Origin: Deinandra increscens subsp. villosa
Taxonomy: Eukaryota > Streptophyta > Magnoliopsida > Asterales > Asteraceae
Direction: 5' to 3'
Assembly (NCBI GenBank): GCA_039602395.1
Contig: JBCNJP010000013.1
Span: 23,883,254 to 23,947,253, forward strand
DNA: 64,000 nt
Positions 1-11,164 of this stretch are shown piece after piece. Each line of letters opens with the position of its first letter. Position 1 is the stretch's first letter. The translations under genes were made by a program, and so were the position numbers. Below the pieces are notes generated by a model. It worked only from the letters and a program-made list of their open reading frames with translations. It did not search any database and had not been told where the DNA came from.

Positions 1-2250
1 ACGGGGTCTTCCTTGGTTTCCGGGGAATTCTAATGATAATGATGATGAAAATGCGGTTTTGGTTCCCGTCTCTTGGTCTTGCAATCTAAGATCTCAATAG
101 TTTTTGGACAGGATGGGGTTTGTAGGCCACTGATCCAATCCGTTCTAGGATCTCAAGGAACTAATGCAACGAGGATTAAGTCTTCCTCACTTTCCAGGCC
201 TAGTTATCTAAGTCTAAGGTAGAATATATTGTAAGGTTTTGAACCCTCTTATAGATTCTAGGGCTTCGCATTGAGCGTTAACGTAGGTTCTCTTAGCGAT
301 TACCCACGGATTTCGAAAGGTTCTGAAATTTGAGAGGTCTCCTTAGTAGTTTCGCGAACTACCTCTAGACCAGTCAGTTAACTGTTACCGGCTTCGGTCT
401 AGCAAAAAGGGGCGAACGACACTTTCTTCCATACGAGGCTTCGAAAAGGGGTGGCTTGAATAATCAAGATATAACTATTGTTCTATGGAAACTTGGCGAA
501 TGGAAAACGGTTGTCTCAACCATTACCTAGGTTTGTCTAGCGTGATGATAGTCTATTATGTAGCGTACCCTTAAAAGGTATGAATCTTTTCCTTTTTCCT
601 TGATCATCAGTGTAACTCCTTTATACTTTCATTCATCTTGTTGGATCCCTGGTAACTAGAATATCTAGCCTTGTGCGTTTCATTTAAGACCAATCTCTTA
701 TCGTTAAGAGATTCTACACACAAGTTCTATCCACAAAGGATTAGGCTCCATTTGGTGTTATTACCAAATTATTTATCTATTCCATGCAAGCACCCTTCTT
801 GCTTGAATTCTCCCTTTAGAGCTTCGATTTGAGCATCACGAACTTGTGATGTGAGACTAGTATGAATGGTCATGCTTAGTGCTCGAACTCGAAGAGGCTT
901 AACGTTCTCCTTTCTACTCAATGCACCAACTATAATGTTAGTTTTGCCAAGATGATAACGAATCTCACAATTGTAGTCATCGAGTGGCCCAATTCATTGG
1001 TGTTGACTTAAAATCAGTTCCTTCTGATTGAAGATATGTTGGAGACTCTTATGGCCAGTAAATACGATACACTTCGTTCCATACAAGTAGCGTCTCCGAA
1101 CCTGTAGAATGAACACAACAGTTCTAAGTTCCAGATCATGGGTTGTATAATCCTTCTCATGGATCTTCAGTTATCGAGAGGCATAGGTGATAACTTTCTC
1201 TCACCGCATTAGTACGCATCCCAAACCTTGATGCGAAGCATCACAATATACTACAAAATCTTTGATTCTGATATGTAAGGATAGGATAGGTGCGTTGCAA
1301 AGCTTTTGCTTCAACAATAGGAAGGGCTCCCTTAGTTTTGAGATCCAAAATAAGCTTCTCATCTTTCTGAGTTATAGTGGTTAGAGGATGGGATATCTTT
1401 GAGAAGTTCACAATGAATTGGTGATAATAGCTTAGCGAGACTTAAGAATTAACGAATCCCTAATGGAGTGGGAGCACTCTAATTCTTAATAGTTCTAACT
1501 TTGGAAGGATCACCGGGAATACCTTCATCGTTAATATTGTGACCTAAGAAATGGATCTCGCGAATCCAAAGGTCACATTTGGAAAATTTCATGTATATTT
1601 CTTCTTTAGCAATTCCAGGATAAGTCTCAAATGTTGTTTGTGTTCTTTCTTACTACGGGAGCAGATTACAATATCATTGATGAACACGATAACAATTTAT
1701 CCAATTAAGGTTTGTACACACGGTTCATCGTTCATGAACACTGTAGGTGCATTGGTCGAACCAAATGGCATAACAAAGAACTCGTAATGGCAATAGCGTG
1801 TTCTGAATGCTCACTTCGAAACGTCTTTATCTCTAACGCGGAGTTGATGGTAGCCTAATTGCATAACGATCTTGGAGTAGTAACTTGACTCTTAAAGCTG
1901 ATCGAATAAATCGTTGATTCTCGGGGGCGGATGGCGGTTCTTTACTGTTAGCTTGTTCGATTCTCTGAAATCGATACACATGCAAAATGTTCCATCTTTC
2001 TTCTTTACGAACAAAACAGGAGTGCCTTAAGGAGAGTGATTTTGCCGGATAAAACCCTTATCCAATAACTCTCGTAGCTGACTAGATAGCTCTTGCACTT
2101 TGGACGGCACAAGACGGTTGAGGATCTGGCAACGAGGGGGGCTCCAGGTGTTAAGTAGATGTGAAATTCTATTTGTCGAGGCGATAGCAAGCCAAGTAAG
2201 TCTTTAGGAAAGACTTCTGGGATTCCACAGACCATTAGAACGTCTTCAAT
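1..2250 (-). pseudogene. Ty3/gypsy pol remnant (RT, RNase H, start of integrase)
   Basis: Reverse-complement translation gives broken pieces of a chromovirus (Tekay-like) pol in the expected order. The start of RT (IPEVFPKDLLGLLSPRQIEF) is near 2140-2230 and an RT block resembling TPVLFVKKKDG is near 1995-2030. The RT active site near 1665-1695 reads FINDI where the family has FIDD, so a catalytic Asp is replaced by Asn. The end of RNase H (YNCEIRYHLGKTN) is near 930-975, and a degenerate integrase zinc-binding stretch is near 605-715. Many stops and frameshifts separate the blocks, so it cannot make a polyprotein. It continues the protease and gag fragments to its right. Nothing further is recognisable in 1-600. 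Confidence 0.8.
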
Positions 2251-2256
2251 ACGCTT

Positions 2257-2766
2257 CTACTTCGGCTTCTTCTCTGTGACGTGAGCTAGAATGGCATGAC
2301 ATCCTTTGCGAAGGAACTTCCGAGTCTTTATGCAAGATATGGCATTGAGATGGACTCCACTCTTCTCGCCTTGCATGTTAAGTGTTTCGCCGTTTGTGAG
2401 TGGCATTCTGACGATCTTCTCGTGACAAACAACCTCCACTTGGTTATTTGATAACCAATCAATTCTAACGACAACATCAAAACTTCCTAACTTGACAGGA
2501 ACTAGACCAATGTCGAACGTATGCTCCAAGAGTTCAATCGAACATCCTTTATAAATTTCTCTGGATTCTATCACATTAGCAAATTCTATGGTACACTTAG
2601 TATCGAAGGCAACGAAGGCAATTTCAAGTGATTGACTAAAATTGGTAGACACAAGGCTCCTATTGGAACTAATAGCATAATGGTTATTAAGTAGGGACTT
2701 ACCCATCACTGTGTTAGGGTCACAATGGGTATTACCAGCATTGATGAAAACTGTTCTTCCTTTCAC
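2257..2766 (-). pseudogene. Ty3/gypsy aspartic protease fragment
   Basis: This 169-codon open stretch matches the retropepsin-like region of plant gypsy polyproteins. It has an N-terminal LLNNHYA block, then LGSFDVVVRIDWLS, then CHEKIVRMPL, and ends with HVTEKKPK just before the RT. Family members carry a DTG/DSG active site directly after the NNHYA block. Here that stretch is missing and the sequence passes straight to SSNRSLVS, so the catalytic Asp appears deleted. It lies between the zinc-knuckle fragment and the RT remnant, in element order. It is a decayed polyprotein piece, not a host protease. Confidence 0.75.
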
Positions 2767-3159
2767 TTGGTTGGGAGTCTGGGTTCTTCAGTTTTAGGGC
2801 AATCTCGCACGATGTATCCTTTGGCTTTGCAATGCTCACAATAGGTGTTCCTAAAATACAGGGAGTGGTGAAGGTTGCGCTTGTTACATAAAGGTAGGTT
2901 ACTGGAGTAACCAGTCTTTCTTGTCTCGTGAATAGGTAAAGTGGAAACGTAGACCTTCTTTGGTTCCAGATTTTTCTCGGGAGCCATCTCTGAATTCTTT
3001 TTCCTTTTGTTTCCAAAACTCACGATTTCTCTTGTCATCCGGCTCGTTGTTTGATGAGGGGGCAACACTGACAACTACAGGTTTAGCTTCGGGATTCTTC
3101 TTGGCAAAAGTCACACCTTGACGTGTGGCTTGACAAACCAGATTATGTGTCGGGCGCAC
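2763..3159 (-). pseudogene. Ty3/gypsy gag C-terminal zinc-knuckle fragment
   Basis: Two overlapping frames carry the basic, Asn/Lys-rich tail of gag followed by a knuckle reading CEHCKAKGYIVRDC. This is the CX2CX4HX4C pattern with Tyr in place of the His. A frameshift lies within the segment. Knuckles of this kind bind genomic RNA during packaging, and this copy has lost a ligand and its reading frame. It is placed between the gag core fragment (3394-3606) and the protease fragment. Confidence 0.7.
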
Positions 3160-3393
3160 AACACTTTAAAAAAGGTGCTCTGGTTTGATGCCAGAACATT
3201 TCCCTAAATATGGGGTGCAAGACCCCAGTGTACCTTCTTGTACAGGGGAGTGACCATGATTGAACAAAGATGTGCAAGTTCACGAAATCTCTTGGTGTAG
3301 TCAGCGTTATCAGCACTATTCATACTCAGCTTCCAACTTCTGAAGCTCTTCCCTTGGGCAGTATTCTTCATGCGAAAGTTGCTTGAGTTCAGT

Positions 3394-3789
3394 CTAAGTC
3401 ATGGTGTAGGCTAAGTCGGTTCCTAAGGAGTTGTTGTGAAAGTTCCACCATGTGAGCGCACCTTTGGTGCTTGTGTATGTAGAGTACTTAACCATGTAGC
3501 CTTCGGGGCCGTTGCTTATGCAGAATACTAACTCCGTCTTCTCAAATCGTCTGGTCAGTCCAATGGCACCTTCCGTGCCTTTGAAGCTCATAGGATTATA
3601 TCTCATGAAGTCCTTGTAGGAGCAGTAACACGCACTACACGGTGATCTACCTTAACGCCTATCGTTGGTACGATGTGCCTTTCTAGTAGCTACGGCTTCG
3701 ACGACTCTCTGGGCGACCATTGCCTCGATTTCAGTGGCAGTCATTACGGGAGTGGTCGAGGTGTTTCGGGTTTGGCGTTTTGGAGGCAT
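3394..3789 (-). pseudogene. Ty3/gypsy gag N-terminal and core fragments
   Basis: The probable gag start is the ATG at 3789-3787, which opens MPPKRQTRNTSTTPV and continues for 45 codons to a TAA near 3652. A second open piece (3606-3394) has the family core FKGTEGAIGL, RRFEKTELVF and ALTWWN, which is typical of the retrotransposon gag domain. The break between the two pieces and the lack of an open path to the zinc knuckle mark this as dead. The start codon lies left of the 42-bp repeats and the LTR-like promoter, as expected for a minus-strand element. Confidence 0.75.
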
Positions 3790-3892
3790 GTTTTCTCTTT
3801 AGGTTCTCAAAAGGAAGCGTAGAGAAAATCGGATAATATATAACTGAAGTCATGATAATACTTATAGCATTAATATTACTAAAGTACTCAAG

Positions 3893-4055
3893 AGTGTATA
3901 TGTAACATAAGACATCATGTTAGTATGATAAGTAGATGTATGTCTAACAGGAGACAACATGTTAGTATGATAAGTAAGTGTATGTCTAACATGAGACAAT
4001 GTGTTAGTATGATAAGTAGATGTATGTCTAACATGAGACAACATGTTAGTAAGAT
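3893..4055. repeat. 42-bp tandem repeat array
   Basis: Three complete 42-bp units begin at 3919, 3961 and 4003, with a degenerate partial unit on each side (about 3893-3918 and 4045-4055). Each unit begins gttagtatgataagta and ends gagacaacat. Because 42 is divisible by three, both strands show repeated peptide frames, which explains the small ORFs called here. The array lies between the gypsy gag start and its LTR-like promoter, in leader position. No protein is supported. Confidence 0.9.
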
Positions 4056-4791
4056 GGCCTTGTATGCAAAAGGCACTCGTAGAGCGGGCTATAGTCCGGT
4101 GTTGCGTCTAAAATCCCAAGGGTGGTATTTACTCCAGTTAGCTACATAGAGGATGGATGAGTGTCCTACAAAACCAAGAACACTGTTAGCCTTGACACGA
4201 AGGACCCTGAAGGAGGTCTTTGTGACCAAGCTCCGGCGTGAGAGTAAGAGACGGTTTGTGGAGTTAAAGGTGTGAGTAAAGAAAATAGAGAGTGGAGAGT
4301 GACTTAACTTCATTGTTTTCCTTCTTCTTCTATTTATACTCGAAGATGCGCCGGTGCATTTAATACTCGGGATGTGTGGCTTCGTCCTATGAAAGCTCGG
4401 GGTAAAGTGCCAAGGCCCTTCCGTGGCTGGGGAAGCACTGATCCAGCTGGCTTGTTCTTTTATGCCAATCTCATTAATAATCGCCGCTTCCTGAGGCTAA
4501 CTGTTGTCCTTTTGTTCGGCAAGATACCCTACACCTTTTTCTTATTCCTTTTGCCTCCTCACGCGGGCCCTTACGCCCAAGTGCTTCGTTATTAAGCTTC
4601 TATTTTATCTTTCATGATAGTCCCGAAGTCCTTCTGGGGTACCGTCCAAGTGTTTCATCATTAAGCTTCTATTTTATCAATTATGAGGTCCTTTAGATAA
4701 TTCCGAGGCCCTTCTGGGATATATCCCATCAAGTCCCTCCTAGTCTCTTGCTTTTCGAGGATCAAGGTGAAGAACACAAGAGACAGCATGT
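4056..4791 (-). repeat. LTR-like sequence (U3/R/U5) of a minus-strand gypsy element
   Basis: On the minus strand this stretch has a TATA box followed by a leader-like sequence, and it sits upstream of a gag start at 3789. Part of it (about 4550-4791) recurs at 10925-11164 with about 6% difference by eye. I read it as the LTR of the gypsy element on the left, although the downstream Tat-type element is an alternative owner. Exact LTR ends are not assigned because the right part was displaced by the insertion of the copia element at 4792. Confidence 0.55.
4331..4338 (-). promoter_or_regulatory. TATA box of gypsy LTR (minus strand)
   Basis: The minus strand reads TATAAATA followed by an AG-rich stretch. 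It is about 540 bp upstream of the gag ATG at 3789. The position and orientation suit an LTR promoter, but this is an inference from sequence only. Confidence 0.5.
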
Positions 4792-5127
4792 TGAAAGTGC
4801 GTGAGCGATAGATCGTCTACTTAGTCGTAACGAAATCAATGTAAAATGAGTAATCACACGAGAGTAAATACAAAAGAATTTGTATTAGACCACAGAGAAC
4901 CACAGAGTGCACTGATTGGAAGTAAGACTCAAACGTACAAGTCTATCAATTACAATACAAGACAAACTATATATACTAAAGTCAAACCCGATGGTCCGAA
5001 CCTCACGTTCGGACAAGTTCGGACCTGTCCGAACTTGGAGTTCGCCAGGGGTTCGACCAGCAGAAAACATCCATGACTTGTCTTGTATTTGATACTTCAC
5101 ATGACAATCAGGAACCAGGTACTAACA
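4792..5127 (-). repeat. 3' LTR of the gag-only copia element (336 bp)
   Basis: It begins tgaaagtgcg and ends gtactaaca on the plus strand, giving the TG...CA ends of an LTR. It is followed at once by aactccccctcgg, a polypurine tract on the minus strand. The solo LTR at 11165-11500 has exactly the same length, 336 bp. Inside is a cluster of TTCGGAC/GTCCGAA motifs (about 5000-5050). Confidence 0.9.
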
Positions 5128-6754
5128 AACTCCCCCTCGGCATGTGCGATATCACCTTCCGCTAAAAACATGTATCTTGTATCTTCAATCAAACTCTCCC
5201 TCAATCTTGACGATGAGTTCAATCTTGAATACTTGATATTGCATCGTGTGTAAACTCTTTATCAACAATCTTCAGAAGACTTCAAGTTGTGATGTTCGCT
5301 TTCCACTAAGAAACCTGCCAACATAAATAATCTTCGCACAAAACGTCTCTTTGACACTCCAAGATGTTTTGATTTTGAAATTTGATTTCGTATTCCGTGT
5401 TGATCAATCGAAAAACAAATAAGAAACAAAATATTTTTGACTTTTAGAAACTTTATATCAGAACACACCGAAAATATTTTTTGGTATTTTCTGATAATGA
5501 AAAGTAAACACAATACTGAATCAGACACTATTTTTGTCTTTTGCGAGAAAGATCACAACTTGAGATCATATTGAACATAACATGCTGAACTACACTTTAA
5601 TTTTGATTATTGTAGCACATAAGCCATGTCAATTGCAGATATAATTTGTCCAATTTTAAACTCAGGCAGAATAATACTCATAACATCTGGATATGTTAAG
5701 GTATTGATTAGATTTGCATTGACCAGTGTACCCCACACTATCAGACATACTCATATATGCTTTGCTTATCACATTTTGTGATTTCACTTGTGATTTTAAT
5801 CACATAGTGATTGTATCCATGATATAGTTAACTGTGTTCCATGCAAAAAGAAATAAGAACGTTAAATCGTCTACCTTAAGGTTGATCTTTCGATACGCAG
5901 ATAAGACCTCGGATTTAACAAAATAAGAAAATAAAACAAGTTGAAAATGTATAACCCAATAACAATCAGGTCGGTCTTGTGGACACACAGAGAAAGTCCG
6001 ATGAGTAATACAAAACACCAAAGAAAATAAAGCAGAACGTCAAACGAACAACGATCAGGTCGGCCTTGTGAGCACGCAGAGAAAGTCCGGTCGTTTGACA
6101 AAATAAAGAAAATCAAACAAGTTTAAATCTTTGCAAAATGAACACATGTATACACAGTAACTTCTTATTTTATTGTTACATATCTTTTTCTTGATATATC
6201 GTGAGATATGCATCAAGATGTTGTCCACTAGGTCAAGCATCAGATTTAGTGTATATCACATTTGAATACTTTCTGATTTGCCAAGCCTACTTTACACATC
6301 GATTAAATGGTCTTATGGATTTTTTCATCTATTCTATCCATGAGTCAGACGATGTAAGCCAATGTACCATCATTTCCCAAACACGTCGGATACAATTTCT
6401 CATTTTTCAATGTTTTTGTCTTTTTAAATACAGTTTCTCATTTTTCAATGTTTTTGTCTTTTCAAATTTCTCCCCCTAAAAATGACAACTTTATTTATAG
6501 ATTTCTATTTTTACTATTTGAAAAACAACACACTATTTTTATATTTTTGCAAAAGCAAACTCCCCCTCAAAATGAGACTGAGTGAAAAACAAAACAGAAA
6601 TTGATCAACCAACACGAAAACTTGCCGTTTTAGCATTTTGAAAACAGAATTGATTTGAAAATTCAATTTAAGTTAACAAAGATATTTCACAATCAGCAAT
6701 TTCGCAATCACCGAAAGATCTTCCTGAAATACCTGGTGGACACCAAATAAAACA
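5128..6754 (-). other. Untranslated 3' region of copia element with repeated polypurine tracts
   Basis: No coding sequence is seen. On the minus strand, G-rich polypurine tracts (GAGGGGGAGTT and close forms) occur at about 5129, 5187, 6471 and 6560; multiple PPTs are a described Sirevirus trait. A direct repeat, caggtcgg(t/c)cttgtg followed by cagagaaagtccg, occurs at about 5966-6001 and 6055-6090. A second one, tttctcatttttcaatgttt, occurs at about 6397 and 6431. The short ORFs here are chance frames in AT-rich DNA. Confidence 0.65.
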
Positions 6755-7748
6755 TTAGTTCCTTTGGGATCGAACCGATTCAACAGCGTCGGGTCGCCCG
6801 GTGTCTTCCACATAGTCGTTGTTGGCCTTGGAAACAACTTTTTGTTTCCAGATTTGTAATGATTTTAATTTTTTATCAGAACCAGAATCAGATTCAACTG
6901 GCGTACTCGGCTTAGACCATGACGACTTACGAGTTGATTTGACTTTTGGAGACCATGGTTCATCAAAAATTTGACATTTGTTATCCACATATTTAGCAGT
7001 GTTGTGAATATATGTAGTCGTCGGACAATCAACAACAAGATGTCCTAGTTGACGACATGCATAACAAAGTCGTTCTCGAAAAATAATTGAAAAATTCTTT
7101 GATTTTTGAAAACCAGATGAATGTTCAGAATCAAAAGTATCAAAGAAACCATCAGAAGAATCATACCTAGAAGATGGACTCCTTAAAGATGATGACCTTC
7201 CAGAATAATATGATTGTTCTTTTAAAGGAGGTGATTTCTTTGTAACTTTAACTTTTGAAACTTTTTCAACTTTTACTGGCTTCTTTGCTTGAACAGATGC
7301 TTTCGTCACTTCATAACCCAAGCCTTTGTGCTTGAAACCTGAAGATTTTGATAAACCTGAAGAAGAACCAGAAGCTTCTCTAGCCTTAGCCTCGCTAGTG
7401 AATTTTGCTTTGATATCTTTCAGCTTGTTCTTCTCAACCAAAACTTTTTCTTCCTCGGTTCCAGATGAAGTACTTGCACCACTTTTATCAAAAACTTGCT
7501 CATTTTCTAGAAAAAATAGACTTTGAGCTAAACTTCGGAGCGTCACCCAAAGACTTTTCCTTCTTTTTAGACTTTGACTTCTTCTTCTTAGATTTAGTGG
7601 TAAACTTTGAATGATCATGCAACTCGGCGTTAGGATCAAGCGGAGCAGATGTAACCTCAGATAAATCCACCGTTTGAGGAACCATGTGAATATCATCCTT
7701 GTTAGAATTATCATCACTCCTATCCTGCTTGTATAAGAAATTTAGCAA
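6755..7748 (-). pseudogene. Copia gag C-terminal part with second zinc knuckle
   Basis: Two overlapping frames (7748-7500 and 7717-6755) encode a Lys/Ser-rich region followed by a perfect CX2CX4HX4C knuckle, CYACRQLGHLVVDC. Downstream the polypeptide is basic and ends VESVRSQRN. It continues the gag of 9842-8094 after frameshifts. In complete Sirevirus relatives the protease would follow. Here untranslated sequence begins directly, so pol has been deleted or replaced. The role would be RNA binding in the particle. Confidence 0.75.
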
Positions 7749-8093
7749 TGTCGGTGATAAATTGCAATTCTTTACTTGTCATTGCAACTCCAAAATTTCC
7801 AACTTCAATTCAGAAAATTTCTATTGAGCATCAAACACGTCTTTTTGTGACTTGATGAATTTTGCATTGAGATCATCATATTCATACGTTTGCAACTTCC
7901 GGATCTCACATTCAGCAAACAACTCTTCAAGAACACTTTCTCTCTTTCTTGTAAATCTCAACATCTTTTGTTAAAACTTCATTTTTATCCCTATAAAGAC
8001 ATTTTCATCTTGAAGCATAGAGATTTTGTTCTAAAGTTTCTCAATAGTAGCTGCAGACTCAACAATAAGAGCATTCGCCTTTTCATACTTTTG

Positions 8094-8624
8094 TTAAACT
8101 GGATAGCTCTTTTCAAATAAATTCTTAAAATCTTGAGCTGCATCTAATGCTTCAGCTTTTGCTTTGTCACATTCTTCTGCTAACTTACTCTTTTCTTTCA
8201 AAACATCCTCATGAACATGGACCAATTCATAATATTTCTTTTGAAATTCATCCAATTCTTTCTTGAGCATAACAATCTCTTCAGTAGATAATTGAGAATT
8301 TGTCTCAAGACTTGCAACCTTCTTACTCAGCCTTATACATTCAAGACATTTTAATTCTTCGACTTTAACTTCTTTAATCATTGATATTGTCGAATTAGAA
8401 TCAGAATCAGTCAGAATGCTATCATCATCATCATGACGAGTAGTCAAAGCAACAGTAAATGGAGCATGTTTCATTTTTGCTTCTGAATCTGCATTCCAGG
8501 CAAATTCATTTGGATGCCAAAACACCTCTGACAGTTTTTCATCAAAAGAAACAGATTTTCCTTCAACCTTGGAAGCTTCACTTGGTGAATGAAAAACCAC
8601 ATGAGCATGTTGACTAGATTTCAA
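8094..8624 (-). pseudogene. Copia gag middle part (coiled coil)
   Basis: This 176-codon frame lies directly after the stop that breaks the first zinc knuckle and is in phase with it (read-through gives ECPNS, then this piece). Residues about 75-170 form a heptad-rich, Lys/Glu-rich segment typical of a coiled coil (LKKELDEFQKKYYEL). It ends KSYPV before a stop. Coiled coils in Sirevirus gag have been linked to particle assembly or host dynein-like contacts. That link is family knowledge and cannot be seen here. Confidence 0.7.
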
Positions 8625-8651
8625 CTTGTTGTCAATTGAATTTGGACATTC

Positions 8652-9842
8652 TCATGCAAAATGTCCATAAACAGAACACTTATAACACTTTACCTTTGAT
8701 TTGTCCAAACCAATTTTTCCATCCTGATTCAATCTTTTCTTTCCAGTTCTATTGAAAAATTTCTTCGTTCTTCGAACTAACATGGCATATTGCCAGTTCA
8801 AATCCATCTCTTCCAAATGATCATAATCTATCTGATCGTAATCTTCATTGGTCAACTCAGCATTATTAACAGCACCAGTAATAACCCCAAAATATGAAAA
8901 TACCAATGCAGACATTAAAGCATTATAATCATAGGTAGTTTGAGCAGACAAAGCATTTTGAGTTGAAGAACTAGGAACAGAAACATTACAACCAGCAGAA
9001 AAACTTGAAGTTTCAGATTTACCTGCAATAAATACTGTAGGAGGTGCAGAACTAAGAATATTAGATTTCCCAACATTCATGGTTGAATCATTATCACCAA
9101 AATATACAGCAGGATTTTGGACTTGTGTAGGAAGTGATTTGTTCACCATCAACTCCATATCTCTGGCTTGAATTCTTTGAATTAAATCATTGAAAGATAA
9201 TCCCGGATATTCTTTATCATGGGTGATCATCATCACATAATTCTCCCATTTCTCAGGTAAAGCCTCCAAAATCTTTTCTTTCATATCTGCTTCTTCTTTT
9301 GTAAGACTCACCAAACGCATTTCACTCATCAAGTGAGCGAATCTTGCAATCAGATTTGGAATTGATTCATTTTGATAATGTTTGAAACTATCAAATTCTT
9401 TCTTCAAAACTTTCTGACAGCTTTTCTTATATTGATCGTTTCCTTCACATCGTTTTTCCAGAGCATCCCACAAACTCTTCGATGTGTAATTACCAGAAAA
9501 TTGATGCAATAATTCTTTAGGAAAAGCCATCATTAAAGTACCATACGCCTTTTTCTCAGCTTGATAAGCTTTCTTTTGTTCAAATGACATCTTTCTTTGA
9601 AGAATGGGTTCACCAGTTTCATCCTTAGGATACACATATTGCTCAGTAAATGCCAACCACATATCAATGTCATTAGTGTCAACATACGCTTCAAATCTTT
9701 TAACCCAACTATGATAATCTTCCAATTTAAGCAATTTGGGAACTTTCTGACTTGTTCCAATTTCATTATTATAATTCATCATAGTTTGCATCATTGCTTG
9801 AACCGAATTTTGAATAGCTGCGAACGCTTGAAAATCCAACAT
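8652..9842 (-). pseudogene. Copia gag N-terminal part, stopped inside zinc knuckle
   Basis: The ATG at 9842 opens MLDFQAFAAIQNSVQAMM. A UBN2/gag core follows (YHSWVKRFEAYV, LWDALEKRCEG, LIARFAHLMSEMRLVS), then a DHLEEMDLNWQYAML linker and a first knuckle CYKCSVYGHFA. At that point a TGA stands where the family has an Arg codon, and the closing Cys lies just after it (ECPNS). The protein would thus lose half of its RNA-binding knuckle. The frame is otherwise open for 396 codons, which is full length for this part. PBS and leader lie immediately upstream. Confidence 0.8.
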
Positions 9843-10344
9843 TTTGAAAACTCTAGTTACTGTTCACCCGAAGCTCTGAACTCGTCCGAACCTCTCCCGA
9901 ACCTTAGCCGAACAAAGATGAACCGAACTTTGACCGAACCTCACTTTCGGGTGACCAAACAAGAACCTGGACTCGAACTTGTTCCGAACAGTGTACGAAC
10001 TCGACCGAACTATGTCCGAACGTGACCCAAACATTGACCGAACTAGAAAATAGCCGAACTCTGTCCGAACCTAGAGTTCGGAGCGGTTATCCCGAAGTTG
10101 TCCGAACCTCAAACGAACACACACACTCTCGACTCCATTTTCGCAATTTTCTGTGATTTTGGATGAAATTTTCGACAGAAGCTCAAATATACCCAAGAGA
10201 AGCAACATAGGAGAAGATTTTCACGTAAAGCACACTCGAGATGATCAAACAAATCCAAAAATGATACTCATTTTCATAAAACCGTGAAATTTTGACTCAA
10301 AACTCTGAAAAACTGAGACTTCCGACCAGTAGAACAAACCAAAT
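9843..10344 (-). other. Copia leader with dense CCGAAC repeats
   Basis: This is the region between PBS and gag start. Its right part is AT-rich. From 9858 to 10110 it has about twenty copies of CCGAAC or close variants, many as GTCCGAAC or ACCGAAC. The same motif, in both orientations, is in the LTRs of this family. Sirevirus genomes are known for family-specific repeated palindromic motifs, so a cis-acting role in transcription or packaging is possible but inferred. Confidence 0.6.
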
Positions 10345-10356
10345 GCTCTGATACCA
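10345..10356 (-). promoter_or_regulatory. Primer binding site (tRNA-iMet)
   Basis: The minus strand reads TGGTATCAGAGC, complementary to the 3' end of plant initiator methionine tRNA. It is two bases inside the 5' LTR, the usual spacing in Ty1/copia elements. It fixes the element orientation. Confidence 0.9.
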
Positions 10357-10358
10357 CT

Positions 10359-10424
10359 TGAAAGTGCGTGAGCGGTAGATCGTCTACATAGTCATAACGA
10401 AATCAATGTAAAACGAGTAATCAC
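10359..10424 (-). repeat. Partial 5' LTR, cut by N gap
   Basis: These 66 bases match the first 66 bases of the LTR at 4792 with four differences. The rest is replaced by Ns. Confidence 0.85.
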
Positions 10425-10924
10425 NNNNNNNNNNNNNNNNNNNNNNNNNNNNNNNNNNNNNNNNNNNNNNNNNNNNNNNNNNNNNNNNNNNNNNNNNNNN
10501 NNNNNNNNNNNNNNNNNNNNNNNNNNNNNNNNNNNNNNNNNNNNNNNNNNNNNNNNNNNNNNNNNNNNNNNNNNNNNNNNNNNNNNNNNNNNNNNNNNNN
10601 NNNNNNNNNNNNNNNNNNNNNNNNNNNNNNNNNNNNNNNNNNNNNNNNNNNNNNNNNNNNNNNNNNNNNNNNNNNNNNNNNNNNNNNNNNNNNNNNNNNN
10701 NNNNNNNNNNNNNNNNNNNNNNNNNNNNNNNNNNNNNNNNNNNNNNNNNNNNNNNNNNNNNNNNNNNNNNNNNNNNNNNNNNNNNNNNNNNNNNNNNNNN
10801 NNNNNNNNNNNNNNNNNNNNNNNNNNNNNNNNNNNNNNNNNNNNNNNNNNNNNNNNNNNNNNNNNNNNNNNNNNNNNNNNNNNNNNNNNNNNNNNNNNNN
10901 NNNNNNNNNNNNNNNNNNNNNNNN
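10425..10924. other. Assembly gap of exactly 500 N
   Basis: The run of N is exactly 500 long, which suggests a placeholder of fixed size rather than a measured distance. Sequence on its right (10925-11164) repeats the left flank of the copia element (about 4550-4791). Confidence 1.
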
Positions 10925-11164
10925 CGCCTCCTCACGTGGGCCCTTACGCCCAAGTGCTTCGTTATTAAGCTTCTATTTTATTTTTCATGATAGTCTCGAA
11001 GTCCTTTTGGGGTACAGTCCAAGTGCTTCATCATTAAGCTTCTATTTTAGCAATTATGAGGTCCTTTAGATAATTCTGAGGCCCTTCTGGGGTATATCCC
11101 ATCAAGTCCCCCCTAGTCTCTTGTTTTTCAAGGATCAAGGTGAAGAACACAAGAGATTGCCTGT
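10925..11164 (-). repeat. Second copy of gypsy LTR U3 segment
   Basis: It matches about 4550-4791 over its whole length with roughly 15 differences in 240 bases by eye. In both places it stops at the same base, where a 336-bp copia LTR begins. It may be part of the LTR of the Tat-type element to the right, a segmental duplication, or a misplaced haplotype. Confidence 0.7.

Larger units (their letters stand above)
4792..10424 (-). mobile_element. Gag-only Sirevirus-like Ty1/copia element, cut by assembly gap
   Basis: The order on the minus strand is partial 5' LTR (10424-10359), initiator-Met PBS (10356-10345), leader rich in CCGAAC (10344-9843), gag (9842-6755), untranslated DNA with polypurine tracts (6754-5128) and 3' LTR (5127-4792). 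No protease, integrase, RT or RNase H can be found, so the element is non-autonomous. The two LTRs differ at 4 of 66 comparable bases, which points to an old insertion. The left TSD would be CATGT (4787-4791). The right flank is lost in the N gap. The Sirevirus affiliation rests on the long gag with coiled coils, two zinc knuckles and repeated polypurine tracts. Confidence 0.8.

Noticed and set aside
3893..4055. CRISPR-like array of 42-bp repeats
   Set aside because: The units are directly adjacent with no unique spacers, in a plant nuclear genome. It is a minisatellite.
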